Below are positions 16,994 through 28,700 of a DNA stretch of 51,545 nt, one piece after another. Within the stretch, counting starts at the first letter, position 1; every line of letters starts with the position of its first letter. The position numbers were made by a program, and so were the translations under genes. The stretch is taken from assembly GCA_017474845.1 (NCBI GenBank), contig JAFVGS010000052.1, positions 1-51,545 of the forward strand, in the 5' to 3' direction. Under the pieces are notes generated by a model that saw only the letters and a list, made by a program, of their open reading frames with translations, was not told the DNA's origin and searched no databases. Source of the stretch: Prevotella sp. Lineage in GTDB: Bacteria > Bacteroidota > Bacteroidia > Bacteroidales > Bacteroidaceae.

Positions 16994-19072
16994 TTACCAT
17001 CCAGGATTCTGCACAAGGCCGTAGCCTTTGTTGATCTCAGTCAGAGGAAGCGGGAAGAGAAACCACTTGCGTACCTCGAGGTCATCAGGAGAGTAATCCC
17101 ATAGGACACGACTGCGATTCTGCAGTTCAAAAAGACTGTGTTCAAAACGACTGGGTTCTGCCACACCGGCATTCTTGTCATCACCGATATACGGACGGAT
17201 GTTGTGCTCCCAGTTCTTACCAATTTGAATCAGACGATAGGTCAGCAGACCGTGGAGGCGCTTGGTCATCCAGTCACCGTGCTTATATCGAATCATGTCA
17301 TAGTAGCGATTGTTGCTCATTCCGAGCTCACAAGCCCGCTCACGAAGGATTTCCTCGATAACATCTTGCTTATTGTCCATATTTGGCTTCACGGCGGCCT
17401 TCGACTTGGTGATGCTGGTCTTCAGGCCTTTCATGCCTACGCGGGCACGGACCTCATCGACATACTTTAGGGCCTCGTTCAGTTGGTCACACTGTGCCAG
17501 ACATTCGGCGTACATCAGAAGCATTTCGTCGTAGCTCAGATACACCCATTGGGTATACTTTCCCTGATACTCACGACCTAAGTAATACTTAATTGTGCCG
17601 TAGCCTGAAGGAAAGCGCTCGGTATCTTGCTCCACGATCTTTCCATCGGCATCAGCCACTTGATACTTCTCGTGGTAGCCTCCGACCCAAAGCTCATAGT
17701 TGTTCCCCTCAGACACACCCGAAGTCCAATTCAGTCGTTCAGACTGGCCATTGACAATAGCATTCTCATAGAGACGGGGATCACGACTGGCCTTACGCTG
17801 TACAGCACCACCACGCCCCTTCACATATTCAAAGAAAAGCTTACCCTTCTCACCGTTGATATTACCAGCAGTCATATCGCCCTCCCAGTCAAACGGAGTA
17901 CCATCGGCCCAACAGAACATATCCACATACTCCTGGGTAGGACCGTAAGAATGACGGAAGGGACCAGGACCAGTCTCTGTTGTAGTCGGACCCACGAAGT
18001 TGTTCCACTGGTAAGAAGCCTTGTTACTGGTGGCACCGGCTACACGGGTAGAGTGGATGATTTCACGGCTGCCCTGATAGATATAGCCCATACGATAAGC
18101 CTGACGATAGGCATCGGGCGTGGCGGCAGTCGCCTTATTCAGCTCATACCAATTGCCATTGGCGTCATTGGCATTCATAAAGTCCTGACAAGCTTGGAGG
18201 GCACGTTGCCAACGCTCTTGTTTGAAATCACCATGCCAGACGACGCTGTCACGCTCGGCATCCGTAGAGCCGTCATAGTAAGGCTGATTAGCATTATAAA
18301 GTGGCGAGGCATTGAAGAGCAGGATCTTTGCCTTTAGAGCCATGGCACCTGCAGATGTCCAGCGTCCCGTGTTGTTGGTAGCATCGGTCTCAATTGTGGT
18401 ACCATTGTATGCCCAGAGCAGGTCGGGAATAGCTTCGTCAAGCAACTTTACCATATAGTTAGCAGTTGCCTCAGCGGTAGCACGACGAGTGGAGAGATCG
18501 CCTTCCGTACCAGTATAGGTATGTTCTACAATTGGGAGTCCTCCATAGACCGAATAGAGGTCGAAATAGCGGCTGGCCATGATACACTTGGCCTGCGCAA
18601 TCATATTCTTTTTCTCCGAATCACTCAGGCCGGGAACCCTGTCGATGTTCTCAATCAGCAGCCAACAGTGGTGAACCGTCTCCCACACCTTGTCATCATT
18701 ATAGGCGATGATGGCACGGTCGTTAGAAGTGAGTGCATTAGAATAATACATGGTATAAGCATTGGAACCACTGAAATGCTGATGATAGCAGTCAGTCAGT
18801 GCGTCAAGCTTTGTATTCCAGTAGCTCTGACTCCACGGCGACGCAGTAGAATTCTTATAGGGAAGTCCATAATACTGCTGTACATAGAGACCTACAAGGA
18901 ACTGTCTGGTATATTCGGCACTATTGAACACCGTGTCGAGTGTCACTGTTCCGCCAGGTGCTTTCTCGATAAAGGAACTACCAAACTTTATGTCATCAGT
19001 ACAGGCTGTAAAAGCCACACCAGCAAGGGAGAGCATCACAACACCTGATAATAATTTATGATGTAGTTTCAT
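16994..19072 (-). CDS. SusD/RagB-family glycan-binding lipoprotein (first pair, long form)
   Basis: At 692 residues this is a long SusD. The signal peptide carries a lipobox ending FTAC (Cys 24). SusD hallmarks are KCIMASRYFDLYSVYGGLPI, KAKILLFNASPLYN, and near the C-terminus ERACELGMSNNRYYDMIRYK followed by FPLPLTEINKGYGLVQNPGW. It should sit over the SusC encoded 42 bases upstream. The extra length relative to the second SusD (548 residues) lies in surface loops and suggests a larger or different ligand. Confidence 0.95.
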   Translation of the reverse strand: MKLHHKLLSGVVMLSLAGVAFTACTDDIKFGSSFIEKAPGGTVTLDTVFNSAEYTRQFLVGLYVQQYYGLPYKNSTASPWSQSYWNTKLDALTDCYHQHFSGSNAYTMYYSNALTSNDRAIIAYNDDKVWETVHHCWLLIENIDRVPGLSDSEKKNMIAQAKCIMASRYFDLYSVYGGLPIVEHTYTGTEGDLSTRRATAEATANYMVKLLDEAIPDLLWAYNGTTIETDATNNTGRWTSAGAMALKAKILLFNASPLYNANQPYYDGSTDAERDSVVWHGDFKQERWQRALQACQDFMNANDANGNWYELNKATAATPDAYRQAYRMGYIYQGSREIIHSTRVAGATSNKASYQWNNFVGPTTTETGPGPFRHSYGPTQEYVDMFCWADGTPFDWEGDMTAGNINGEKGKLFFEYVKGRGGAVQRKASRDPRLYENAIVNGQSERLNWTSGVSEGNNYELWVGGYHEKYQVADADGKIVEQDTERFPSGYGTIKYYLGREYQGKYTQWVYLSYDEMLLMYAECLAQCDQLNEALKYVDEVRARVGMKGLKTSITKSKAAVKPNMDNKQDVIEEILRERACELGMSNNRYYDMIRYKHGDWMTKRLHGLLTYRLIQIGKNWEHNIRPYIGDDKNAGVAEPSRFEHSLFELQNRSRVLWDYSPDDLEVRKWFLFPLPLTEINKGYGLVQNPGW

Positions 19073-19114
19073 ATCTATAAACTAAAAACTGTAAATTGTA
19101 AACTTTAAACTAAC

Positions 19115-22100
19115 TTAGAAACCCAACTTAAGACTTGCTGTATAAGTACGCTGCAAAGGATAAGAGGGCGTAGAGCTGGCGCGAGCCTCTGGATCACCGA
19201 ACTTATACGGGGTGAGGGTGAAGAGGTTGTAGCCGCTGATAGACAACTGCAACTGATTCAGGCCTAACACCTTCATGAATGGGAAATGGAAGTCGTAGGC
19301 AATCTGCAAGGTCTTCAGACGTAAGTACTTGGCATCTTTCTCCCAAAGGGTAGAGGCGGCATAGTTCTGGATGGCGTTAGTCCATGTAGCACGTGGATAT
19401 TCTGCATTAGGATCAGGATTCTCAGGTGTCCAGGTATTATCTAGATGATACTGGAGCAGACCACCATTGTTCTCCGTATTACGATTGTGGAACGGACGCT
19501 GGAAGACATCGCCAAGCACACGGCTAACATTCCAGGCTCCCGTGAACTGTGCACTGACGGAGAGATTCTTATAAGAAAGAGCGAGATTCAGACCTGCGAT
19601 ATACTGCGGGTCATCAGTATAGCCAAAGTCGCGACTCTGGTCATTAGGATCAATATAGCCATTTCCGTCGAGGTCCACATAGACTGGGTCGCCAGGATAG
19701 AGTTTGGATACCAACTGTGTGGGGAACGGTGAACCGAACTCCTTCTCATAGTCGGCCTCTGCTCCTGGATAATATAACTTCCAGAACAAGTACTGCAGGC
19801 GGCTTCCGATACGATGGCCGGCAGTATACATATAGTCATTCTGCTGTGGTGCCTGACGGTCTTCAATAATCTCATTGAAGTTGTATGAGAGGTTTAACTT
19901 CACAGAGTAACGGAAATCCTTTCCAATCTTGTCTTGCCAGTTGACGGAAACCTCCCAACCATGGCTATCGACGACACCAAAGTTGGAATAGGGAGGTGTG
20001 AAGCCAATGAAGGTCGGAATACGGTAGTCAATGGCCAAGATGTCAGTACGGTGTTCCATATAATAGTCGAAAGTCGTACGCAGACGGTCGTCGAAGAAGT
20101 TCATATCGAAACCGTAGTCCTGCTTGAAGGCCTTCTCCCAAGTCACGTCTGGGTTGTTTTTGGCACTTTCATAGGCACCCTTCGTTGCCGTGCCGTTCTC
20201 CACACCGAACAGATAGGCGTATGCCACACCGGAATCACTGCCCGACGAATACTGGGCACGCTCCCAAAGGGCTGTCTGGTTCACGTTATAGGGATCGGAC
20301 ATAAACAAGAATCGGCTACCACCAATCTTGTCGTTACCAACGAGACCCCACGAAGCACGAAGCTTCAAGAAACTGATATACTTCTTGACAGACTTGAAGA
20401 AAGGTTCATCGCTAACGACCCATCCTATAGAACCAGCAGGGAAGGAACCAAATCGCTTGCCGGGAGCGAAGTTCTCGGAACCATTGTATCCAAAGTTGAC
20501 CTCGGCCATATAGCGGTTGTTCCAGTCGTAAGTGACACGACTTACGAAACCAACGTATGTACGGGCAATATCAGAATAATCGCCTTTGATATAATACTCC
20601 TTACTCTGGTTGTAGAGTGCAAGAGCCGATATCGTGTGCAGACCGAAGCTGCGGCTATAGTTCAGTGAACCTTCTGTGTACCAGTTACGACTCTTGCCAT
20701 TCTGGTAATTGCGGTAGGTGGGCGTTGTATCATCTCCTGCTTTACGGTAAAGGATTTCTTCATAAATATTTCCACTTTCATTAACACCGCGGTGGAAAAC
20801 AGCTGTATAGGTAGAAGCATCATTAGTAATCTCTGTTGCTGTGGCAAAGGAGCTATTATATGAACCCTTCAATTTCACAGAAAGCCCCTTGGTGATGAAA
20901 TCGAGATTCTGATCGAGCACAAGGTCCATCTGCAGCTTGTTATTATTATATTGGAACGCACCTGGCTGGCTCATGCAGTAAGCCATCGGCGTACCGCCAG
21001 TGAAGGGCAGGACGGGAATGGTCTTTGCATTGTCACCCTCAACGGTCGTATAGTTATCAGAGGTAGAATTACTATTGACAATGTACTTGCCATCAACAAA
21101 GCCCGGACTGCTGAACGGAGTGGCCCAATAAACCTCCTTCACGAGCTGATCAGAAGACTGACCAGAATGAGGCTTGTCAGAGTTATCCACCTTACCTGAA
21201 ATATTAAAGCTCAAGCGAGTGGTCTTTGTGACATCGATATCCAAGTTCGAACGGTAGTTAAAACGACTGTAGCCATAACCGAAGTCATAAGGACGGTCAA
21301 ATTCATTAAAGATACCATCCTGAGTGAACATACCAGCAGAGATGAAGTACTTTACGGTCTTATTACCACCAGAGATATTCACATTGTGCTGTGTCTGCAG
21401 CGTTACATCTTTCATAATATAGTCTGACCAGTTCATGCTCGGGAATCGGATAGGATCGGTATTATTCTTGAACATATCAATCACCGTCTGCGAAAACTCA
21501 TGAGCCGTTCCATCGTTGTCATGCATAGCATTGTGGAACATAGCATAGTCATACGATGAGGCCATTTCTACCATTTTGGTTGGTGTCAATGCTGAGAACG
21601 AGGCTGTGGCCGAGATGTGAGCCTTGCCCTCCGCACCGCGCTTCGTCGTAATCAGCACCACACCATTGGCACCGCGTACACCGAATACAGCTGTGGCAGA
21701 GGCATCCTTCAGCACGGTAACACTCTCGATTTCGTTGGGGTCGATATCCCACATCTCACGTTCTACACCGTCCACCTGGATCAGAGGCGATGAGTCACCC
21801 CACGTTCCCTGTCCACGGACGAAGACTTGGGCAGCGTCGGCACCCGGCTCACCTGAGGTCTGGACGGTGGTCACACCCGAGAGCTGACCGGCCAGCACGT
21901 TGTTGACTGAAGACACCGGCGTGCGGGTCAGTTCCTCTGCCTTCACACTGGAGAGGGCACCCGTCACGGTGACTTTCTTCTGAACACCATAGGCCACAAT
22001 CTCGACGCCCTGAAGCATCGTCGATTCTTCTTCGAGCGTCACCTTCATGCCGTTGGCTGCCTTCACAATCTGCTCCTTGTAGCCGACGAACGAGATCTTC

Positions 22101-22372
22101 AACTGCGTGCCGGGCTTGACATTCAGCGTAAAGTTACCGTCAAAGTCGGTGACTGTACCCGTGGTCTGCTGGGCACCGACGACAATCACGCTGGCACCGA
22201 TGACGGCCTCACCCGTTTTGTCTATCACCGTACCGCTGACAGATTCCTGCTGTTGCGTGCTCTGAACAGACGCGTGGGCAGAAAGCATCCCGGCAGAGGG
22301 CACAAACAACATGGCCGACAGAATGGCGGCAAAAGGTATGGCCTTACCTTTGATAAACTTTAATTTATTCAT
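19115..22372 (-). CDS. SusC-like TonB-dependent oligosaccharide transporter (first pair)
   Basis: This 1085-residue protein has a signal peptide ending in SAHASVQ. A carboxypeptidase-regulatory-like domain follows at about 44-120 (VSGTVIDKTGEAVIGASVIV...DFDGNFTLNV...ISFVGYKEQ). Then come the plug (VFVRGQGTWGDSSPLIQVDG, TAVFGVRGANGVVLITTKRG) and a large barrel ending YTASLKLGF. It imports glycan fragments across the outer membrane with its SusD partner. This is the first gene of the C-D-C-D run; a TAnnTTTG box lies about 60 bases upstream of the start. Confidence 0.96.
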   Translation of the reverse strand: MNKLKFIKGKAIPFAAILSAMLFVPSAGMLSAHASVQSTQQQESVSGTVIDKTGEAVIGASVIVVGAQQTTGTVTDFDGNFTLNVKPGTQLKISFVGYKEQIVKAANGMKVTLEEESTMLQGVEIVAYGVQKKVTVTGALSSVKAEELTRTPVSSVNNVLAGQLSGVTTVQTSGEPGADAAQVFVRGQGTWGDSSPLIQVDGVEREMWDIDPNEIESVTVLKDASATAVFGVRGANGVVLITTKRGAEGKAHISATASFSALTPTKMVEMASSYDYAMFHNAMHDNDGTAHEFSQTVIDMFKNNTDPIRFPSMNWSDYIMKDVTLQTQHNVNISGGNKTVKYFISAGMFTQDGIFNEFDRPYDFGYGYSRFNYRSNLDIDVTKTTRLSFNISGKVDNSDKPHSGQSSDQLVKEVYWATPFSSPGFVDGKYIVNSNSTSDNYTTVEGDNAKTIPVLPFTGGTPMAYCMSQPGAFQYNNNKLQMDLVLDQNLDFITKGLSVKLKGSYNSSFATATEITNDASTYTAVFHRGVNESGNIYEEILYRKAGDDTTPTYRNYQNGKSRNWYTEGSLNYSRSFGLHTISALALYNQSKEYYIKGDYSDIARTYVGFVSRVTYDWNNRYMAEVNFGYNGSENFAPGKRFGSFPAGSIGWVVSDEPFFKSVKKYISFLKLRASWGLVGNDKIGGSRFLFMSDPYNVNQTALWERAQYSSGSDSGVAYAYLFGVENGTATKGAYESAKNNPDVTWEKAFKQDYGFDMNFFDDRLRTTFDYYMEHRTDILAIDYRIPTFIGFTPPYSNFGVVDSHGWEVSVNWQDKIGKDFRYSVKLNLSYNFNEIIEDRQAPQQNDYMYTAGHRIGSRLQYLFWKLYYPGAEADYEKEFGSPFPTQLVSKLYPGDPVYVDLDGNGYIDPNDQSRDFGYTDDPQYIAGLNLALSYKNLSVSAQFTGAWNVSRVLGDVFQRPFHNRNTENNGGLLQYHLDNTWTPENPDPNAEYPRATWTNAIQNYAASTLWEKDAKYLRLKTLQIAYDFHFPFMKVLGLNQLQLSISGYNLFTLTPYKFGDPEARASSTPSYPLQRTYTASLKLGF

Positions 22373-22432
22373 ACATTTGTTATTATAGTTATAATTTCAC
22401 TTGTTAGCATGGCTGTGATTAGTTTTCGGATG

Positions 22433-22440
22433 CAAAAATA
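22433..22440 (-). promoter_or_regulatory. Probable promoter (-7 element) of the SusC/SusD operon
   Basis: TATTTTTG on the minus strand matches TAnnTTTG. No clear TTTG is seen 19-21 bases further upstream, where the DNA is very A/T-rich, so activator dependence is possible. The 161-base gap 22373-22533 holds nothing else I can identify. Confidence 0.6.
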
Positions 22441-22533
22441 CTAAAATAATTTTGGATTATTAAAATAATATGATTCTTTTTTAGCCTATATGAGATAAAA
22501 TTATATAAAAATGAACAATTTTGATAGTATTTC

Positions 22534-25500
22534 CTATGGGAAGACCTCCAAAATGTAGATGGCATCCAGACTCCAGAGGGCTGCATTGTTGGTGCTGACA
22601 CCCGGCAGCTCGGCCATCGGAGCAGGCACTTCTGGCGGCAAAACGGTCTGCGACTTCCCGGATAGCAAGAGATCGTTGTCGGCAACGCCCCAGAGAGCCT
22701 CCCATGTGGATTTCATCCTGGAAGGGTTGCGGTCGTTCCATGCGGCGTATGCTTCCAACCGGCGCACCGGGAAATGGCTGTTGCGTGTTTCAACTGCCAT
22801 TTGCTTGTAACGGCGGGCAAAGTCGAGCCAGGTGTTGTGGAAAGTGGTGTCAGGAAGGAGAACGGAGAGTTCGTTCATGACCTCAAAGCCTCCCATGATG
22901 GTCATTAGGTGGTTGGTGCTCTTGACGGCAGGGTCGCCATCGTAAGTGATTCGGCCTGTGACGGGATCGTAGCCTTTGGCGAGGTTGCCGGTAAAGATGC
23001 CATCCTCTAAAGCGGCAATGCTCTGGAGACCCGTCAGGATCTTATCTCGGTATTTCGTTGTCCCGAACCGTTCCCACTCCGTCATCCAGTTGCCGGCGTA
23101 TGCCAGCCAGTCAGGACCTATCCTGAGGCGTGCCGGTGCTTGGCAGGGATATTGCGAGCGGGGTTCTGCAAGTCGCATGGGGTCGAGGTGGTATAGCAAT
23201 GTGTCGGCATCGGTCTGTTCCCGCATCAGGTCACCAGTACGCTCGTCGGTGGTGAGATAGTAGTAGAAACGGTCGAAGGCCGACTGGCTGATACGTGCCT
23301 CCTTGGCTCCACAGCCCCAGTGGCTCACGTTGTGGCGGCTGCCTAAGGGCGCAAACGGTCCGATGTGATAGGTGTCGACCTCGCTGCAGTGGCGGGTCAT
23401 GGCTTCGGCCATCGTAAAGATGTCGCTGCGACCGGTGCGGAGGAAGTTGTACCACAACCACATTGGCGTGGCCAGTTCTGTATTGTCCCAGGCAAATCCA
23501 CCGACGTCGTAGCGCCACGAATGACGCTCCGGGTCATAGGTGTGCATCATATCACCGTAGTTCCACAGACCATACCATTTGTGTTGCTCAATGGCCTGGC
23601 GATAGAAATCAATGTACTGTGCCAGACGGCGTTCTACGGGGCTGACCGTGTCTTTGGGCAACGACCAGATGCCAAACGCCCGCTTCTCATAAAGGTATTC
23701 TGGGGTAGGCAACAGACGGGCATCGGCCGAGAGACGGCTGGCAGTGGAAGCAACGTCGGTCTTCCCGCCGTAACATTCTTTCGCCACAATCCACAGTACA
23801 TTCGTCCTGGCTATACCGTAGGGGGTGCTCATGCCCTCCTGCACATCTTCGTAACTGGCGATTAGATTGTGTGCCACCGTGTCATAATGACAGAGGTTCA
23901 TTGGCTCGGCCTCCGGACTCCACAGCCACATGGTCACTTCTGCTTCGGAACTGCGGGCCTTGGCTACCTCAATGGTGGACGGGTATGACTGCCAGAAGTC
24001 TTTCAAGCCGATGCCGATGCCACCGCTGACATCGCCGACAAAGGCATAGCCGGGTGACCGTCGGCCGGTAAAGGTGCCAATCCAGGGGGATTTTGCTGTA
24101 GCCCGTTTGCGCACAGAGAAGGAGTTGTCGGTCAATTGCGAGAGACGGAAACCGTCCCACTTGGCCCAATGGTCGAGCAGCATCTGGTTCTGAGGGTCAA
24201 ACTCAGTATAGGGCGGAATACGTTGCCCAAGCATCTGTTCTTGCTGGAGGTTACGCCTGACGCTTCTGTCGCCGATGCGGAGGTCGCGCCGACCGTCGAG
24301 CGGTTGTACGGGCTCTGCCCATACACCACCATCGTCCGTGGCAAAGGCAATATGACGGTTATAGAGCTCTTCGCGCATCGGCACACGGAGCCTGACGCCT
24401 AACGAGGTGAGCATATCGCGATGCATGTCGCCGTCGTAGATGAAGGTATGCACCATCTTCACCTGTTCGCAGCCAGCATAGAAATACAGTCTCACTACAA
24501 AAGGCAGCCACTGGTGGCCGTCACGGCAATGCCATCCGTCGATCTTGACCACGGCATGGACTTTGCCCTGGCGTTCAATGGTGACTTCCTTGATTTCTGA
24601 CTGATAGGATCCTTGGGCTGTTGTGGCCACCAAAGAGACGCTGCCGCCAATCTTCTTTCCATGAAGCCGGAGACTGTCGATCAGGAAAGGCCCGCTCTTG
24701 GGAATGAAAGCCTCCAGACTGCCTGTATGGATGATGAACTGCGACACCTCTTTTATATTTATACCTGCAGGAGACATCTGTCTGTTGGGGCGTTGAACGA
24801 CCGTCAGCCTGTCAGCATCCGCTGGAACTACTGCCGCAAGACCTGCCCACTTTACGGACCCGTCAGGCCATCGGGCATTGATCCAGGTGTCTGTGGCAAT
24901 GCTTTCAGAGAGTGTAAGTTGCGACACATCTTTCAGTTCCCCTTGTACAAACGGCACACCGAAACTCACTGGACCAGACCCGTGAGTTCCTACCCAGTGC
25001 AGCGGCACTCCCGTTGTCTGATACGACAGCATTGGAGTATCGTAGGCCTTGAAATTCGTAATCCGGGTTCTCGAAAGTGTTGTGCGGAAGCCGAACCAAC
25101 CGCTCTCCAAGGGCTGGGGATCCAGATAATCTACGATGCACTTCCCGTCGATGAAGAAACGGGTATGACCATGTTTGCTCTCGATTTTCACATGATACCA
25201 GTGGTTGGCCTTCAGCAGGTGATCCGCATCGGTATACTCTTTCAGAATGGCAGGACGCTTAGTTGCATCATCAACACCAGCCTCATCACCGTCGTAGCGG
25301 CGGAACCGGGTCGTGGTGTTGTGGTTGCCGCCATAGCCGAGGTAGTACATCTGCAGCGTATAGCACCTTACGAAGATGCCGCTGCGCCATCCGGCTCTTG
25401 CCCAGAGGTCTTTGGCCTTCGGGTCACTGGCTAGCCAGAAGCAGTTCAAGTCACTCAGTCGGTCGCCATCCTTGCCTTCGTCCACGACACAGGCGTCATA

Positions 25501-25725
25501 CTCCACGGTCATGTCCTGATGCATCTTTTCCTTACGCCAGAGTGTCAACCCCTTTGGCGACAGAATCTCACAGGTGTCGCCGCGGAACGTTACCCGATAG
25601 CCGGGCGACTCTGATTCCACCCGCCAGAACTTGTTGAATTGGCGCTTGTTGAGTCCAGATTCCGTTGCCTGAGTGCTTGTGAATGTTGCGGCAAGAATCA
25701 ATATTAGAATGCTAAGTCTAAACAT
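22534..25725 (-). CDS. PL26-type exo-rhamnogalacturonan lyase with N-terminal DUF6250 domain
   Basis: This 1063-residue exported protein begins with a signal peptide (MFRLSILILILAATFTSTQA). Residues about 30-230 are a DUF6250-like beta-sandwich (FWRVESESPGYRVTFRGDTC, NHWYHVKIESKHGHTRFFID). From about 235 the sequence matches the PcRGLX/PL26 type: SGPVSFGVPFVQGEL, ARWPDGSVKWAGLA, then YGLWNYGDMMHTYDPERHSW and RYDVGGFAWDNTELATPMWL in the (alpha/alpha) barrel. PL26 enzymes release unsaturated disaccharide from rhamnogalacturonan chain ends. The gene follows the GH2 gene by 5 bases and is third in an operon with the esterase and GH2. No terminator was recognised after it. Its product would feed the GH105 half of the 494-2941 protein. 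I am confident of the family, less of exo action. Confidence 0.85.
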   Translation of the reverse strand: MFRLSILILILAATFTSTQATESGLNKRQFNKFWRVESESPGYRVTFRGDTCEILSPKGLTLWRKEKMHQDMTVEYDACVVDEGKDGDRLSDLNCFWLASDPKAKDLWARAGWRSGIFVRCYTLQMYYLGYGGNHNTTTRFRRYDGDEAGVDDATKRPAILKEYTDADHLLKANHWYHVKIESKHGHTRFFIDGKCIVDYLDPQPLESGWFGFRTTLSRTRITNFKAYDTPMLSYQTTGVPLHWVGTHGSGPVSFGVPFVQGELKDVSQLTLSESIATDTWINARWPDGSVKWAGLAAVVPADADRLTVVQRPNRQMSPAGINIKEVSQFIIHTGSLEAFIPKSGPFLIDSLRLHGKKIGGSVSLVATTAQGSYQSEIKEVTIERQGKVHAVVKIDGWHCRDGHQWLPFVVRLYFYAGCEQVKMVHTFIYDGDMHRDMLTSLGVRLRVPMREELYNRHIAFATDDGGVWAEPVQPLDGRRDLRIGDRSVRRNLQQEQMLGQRIPPYTEFDPQNQMLLDHWAKWDGFRLSQLTDNSFSVRKRATAKSPWIGTFTGRRSPGYAFVGDVSGGIGIGLKDFWQSYPSTIEVAKARSSEAEVTMWLWSPEAEPMNLCHYDTVAHNLIASYEDVQEGMSTPYGIARTNVLWIVAKECYGGKTDVASTASRLSADARLLPTPEYLYEKRAFGIWSLPKDTVSPVERRLAQYIDFYRQAIEQHKWYGLWNYGDMMHTYDPERHSWRYDVGGFAWDNTELATPMWLWYNFLRTGRSDIFTMAEAMTRHCSEVDTYHIGPFAPLGSRHNVSHWGCGAKEARISQSAFDRFYYYLTTDERTGDLMREQTDADTLLYHLDPMRLAEPRSQYPCQAPARLRIGPDWLAYAGNWMTEWERFGTTKYRDKILTGLQSIAALEDGIFTGNLAKGYDPVTGRITYDGDPAVKSTNHLMTIMGGFEVMNELSVLLPDTTFHNTWLDFARRYKQMAVETRNSHFPVRRLEAYAAWNDRNPSRMKSTWEALWGVADNDLLLSGKSQTVLPPEVPAPMAELPGVSTNNAALWSLDAIYILEVFP

Positions 25726-25730
25726 AATGT

Positions 25731-28700
25731 CTATAAGTTTTCGAGAAGTTCTATTTCTACAATGCGAAGTTCATTCTTAGTGTCGCCACCATTCTTGGCC
25801 TTGAAGAGATCGAGTTCACCGGCTGCGGGTTCAGTCACCTCGACGATGCCACCAAAGGCATCCTTGTCCTTACCTGCTCCTTTCAGGCGGATGGATATCT
25901 CGTCGGTTTTGACAGCCTTGCAGGGCTTAAGATGCACATAGCCCAGACTGCGTTCTGTCTCACCGCTCCAGATGAGCGTCTTGCCAGCATAGATTTCCAG
26001 TGGATAGCTGCGCAGGCGCCATCCAGTGAGTTTCAGACAGATATCGTCGATGACGGCCTTTTTGGTTAGACGATAGGTAATCCAGGCTGTTGACAGGCGT
26101 CCGTCGTTTTTCCACTCGGACAGTTCATTGTCATCATAGCTGTTGGCAGCATGTTCGCTGTCGTATCCGGCTTTGCTCGATACAATTTCTATGCCACGCT
26201 TTTTCTCTGAATAAGATGGCGTTTCTGGTGTCTCACCACGATCCAGACGGCATGGAAGCGTCAGCGACGGCATATACTCCTCACTTTTCACTTCCTCACT
26301 TTTCACATCAATAGAGTCAGGTTTCAAACCTTCAGCGTTAGCAGAGAGATGTATTTCGCCAGCATTGATGGTGGAACGAACCAGTACCCGATTAACGCCG
26401 CATTCGACAGGTAGGTCCATAGCACCAACGTAGTTGTCTGATATGTTTTTTGTAGCAGCGGCATCAAGCAAACCAGCTGGACGATTGTCATCAGGACGCT
26501 GCATGTCTTTGTTGTTACGGGTCCCAATGCCACCGATCCACTTGCCTTCGCCCCAGAGCTCAAAATGAACCATACGGTCGTCGAGCGGACAACGACGGCC
26601 TTGGGCATCCGTCACTTCCACCTCAAAGAGCACCATGTCGGCACCGTCGGCCTTCAACCCCTCGGGATTCTGGATGGCGCGGATCTTCAGGTTCTTGGGT
26701 TCGCCGGCGGTCTCTATCTGGTATCGGCTGCCGTCGGAGCCTACTGCCTCAAGGATGCCAGACTCGAAAGTGACATCGTCGAAGGTGAAGAGATAGCGGT
26801 AACTCTGGCTACCTTTGCCTAATGAGCGGCCATTGAGTAACAACTCTACCTCATCAGCTGTAGATACTACATAAACTGGTTTCTGCGTACCTGGATTGTA
26901 ATTCCAGTGCCCTATGATATATGTCTGACATGCCTCCGGCTCCACCCAGCCGTTCCACATCACCTGGTGTACATAGAAGGCATCTTTTGGAAGACGCATG
27001 GCATCCACAACTCCACTGGTACGATAGTTGGACTCGCCGCGATGATGGGTGTTGGTATCGGAGAAGACAATCTTCACCCCGCCGCTGCTGACACGTGTAC
27101 CAGTACCAGGGCGCTCAAGCCAATAGTCATACCAACGGCGCACCATCTCTACGGCGAAATTGTCCATGTTATGATTGTAGTCGGTAGCGGGTTTGCCACG
27201 GTAGAGCGGACCGTCACCTTCCTTGTGGAACGGATAACTATATTCATCCCAGTATTTGCGCAGTCCCTCGTCACGGCAATACTCCATCGCCCACATGGGG
27301 TGCTTCTTCGACTTGTTGATATACAACATCTCGCCACCGTATTCCGCCTCGTCGATATCTAGCATCTCACGGCTGCCGATGGCACGCCCGCCATGGGGAT
27401 CGTATTCGTCGCGGATCTGCTTCATCTCCAGCATGTGCTCTCGTGAAATACTTTCATTGCCGCACTCGTAGAAAAGGATAGAAGGATTGTTGCGGTTGTA
27501 GATGATGGCATCGCGCATCAGCTCGGTGCGTTGCGCCCAACGGGGACCTGTGACATCCTTCTCTGCATCACCGGCAGGCATTGCCTGGATGAGTCCCACA
27601 CGGTCGCACGACTCGACGTCCTGTTTCCATGGGGTGACGTGCATCCATCGCACAAGGTTGGCGTTCGACTTGACCATCAGGTCGTTGGAATAGTCGCTGA
27701 GCCAGGCTGGTACAGATATGCCGACGCCAGGCCACTCGTTGGAGGTGCGCTGGGCATAGCCGTGCATCATCAGCACACGGTCGTTGAGCCAGATCTTCCC
27801 TTCGGCGAAACGAGTCTTTCTAAATCCGGTTCTTGTGATAACATCATCAATGATCGAACCATCATCGGTCTTCAGCTGGGTCTTAACAGTGTACAGATAG
27901 CCGTAGCCCCACGACCAGAAATGCAGTCCACTTACGGGTTGCTGTATTTTTACAGTACGTGTTTCGCCAGGCTGCATGGTGATACGCTCGCCATAAAAAT
28001 GGGTTACCTCTTTTCCATCCATATCAAGTACCTTTGCCAAGAAGGTGAACGAACGGGGCTTACTGTCCTCGTTCCTTACCTGCGACTCGGCATGGATCAC
28101 CGCTTTCCGGCCTGCGATGTCGAAATCGGTAGCATAGATATAGGTACCGGTGGTGCCAAGGTCGGAATACAGGGGAAGTGTCTGATACAGTTTGTCGGTT
28201 ACATGCAGAAATACATTCTTGGGTATTCCGCCGTAGTTGGCGTTGAAGTTCCGGTCGTTCCATTGGTAACGGCTGTCATGCTTGCGCGAACGGTATGCCC
28301 AACTATTGTCGCAACGCACAGCAATCACGTTCTTACCTATTTTTATATAAGGTGTCAGGTCGAATCCGCAGGCCATCACACCGTTCTCGCTGTATCCGAG
28401 GTGTTGTCCGTTGAGATAGAAGTCGGCCCCTTGACGTACACCCTCAAACTCGATGAATACTTTCTTGTCGGGCATGTCGTCCATCTTAAAAGTCTTGCGG
28501 TACCATGAAATTGTGTCGGTAAGGTCGACGATATCTTTTCTGAATGCTTCATCACCGTTGAAGGCGTATGGAAGTGTCACCTGCTGCCATCTGCTGTCAT
28601 CAAAGTCAGGTCTTGAAGCCTCCTTAAAATCACCTACCGACAGTCGCCAGCCGGCATTGAAATTCAGTTTGACACGGTCGACTGCCCCAGTAGCCATACA

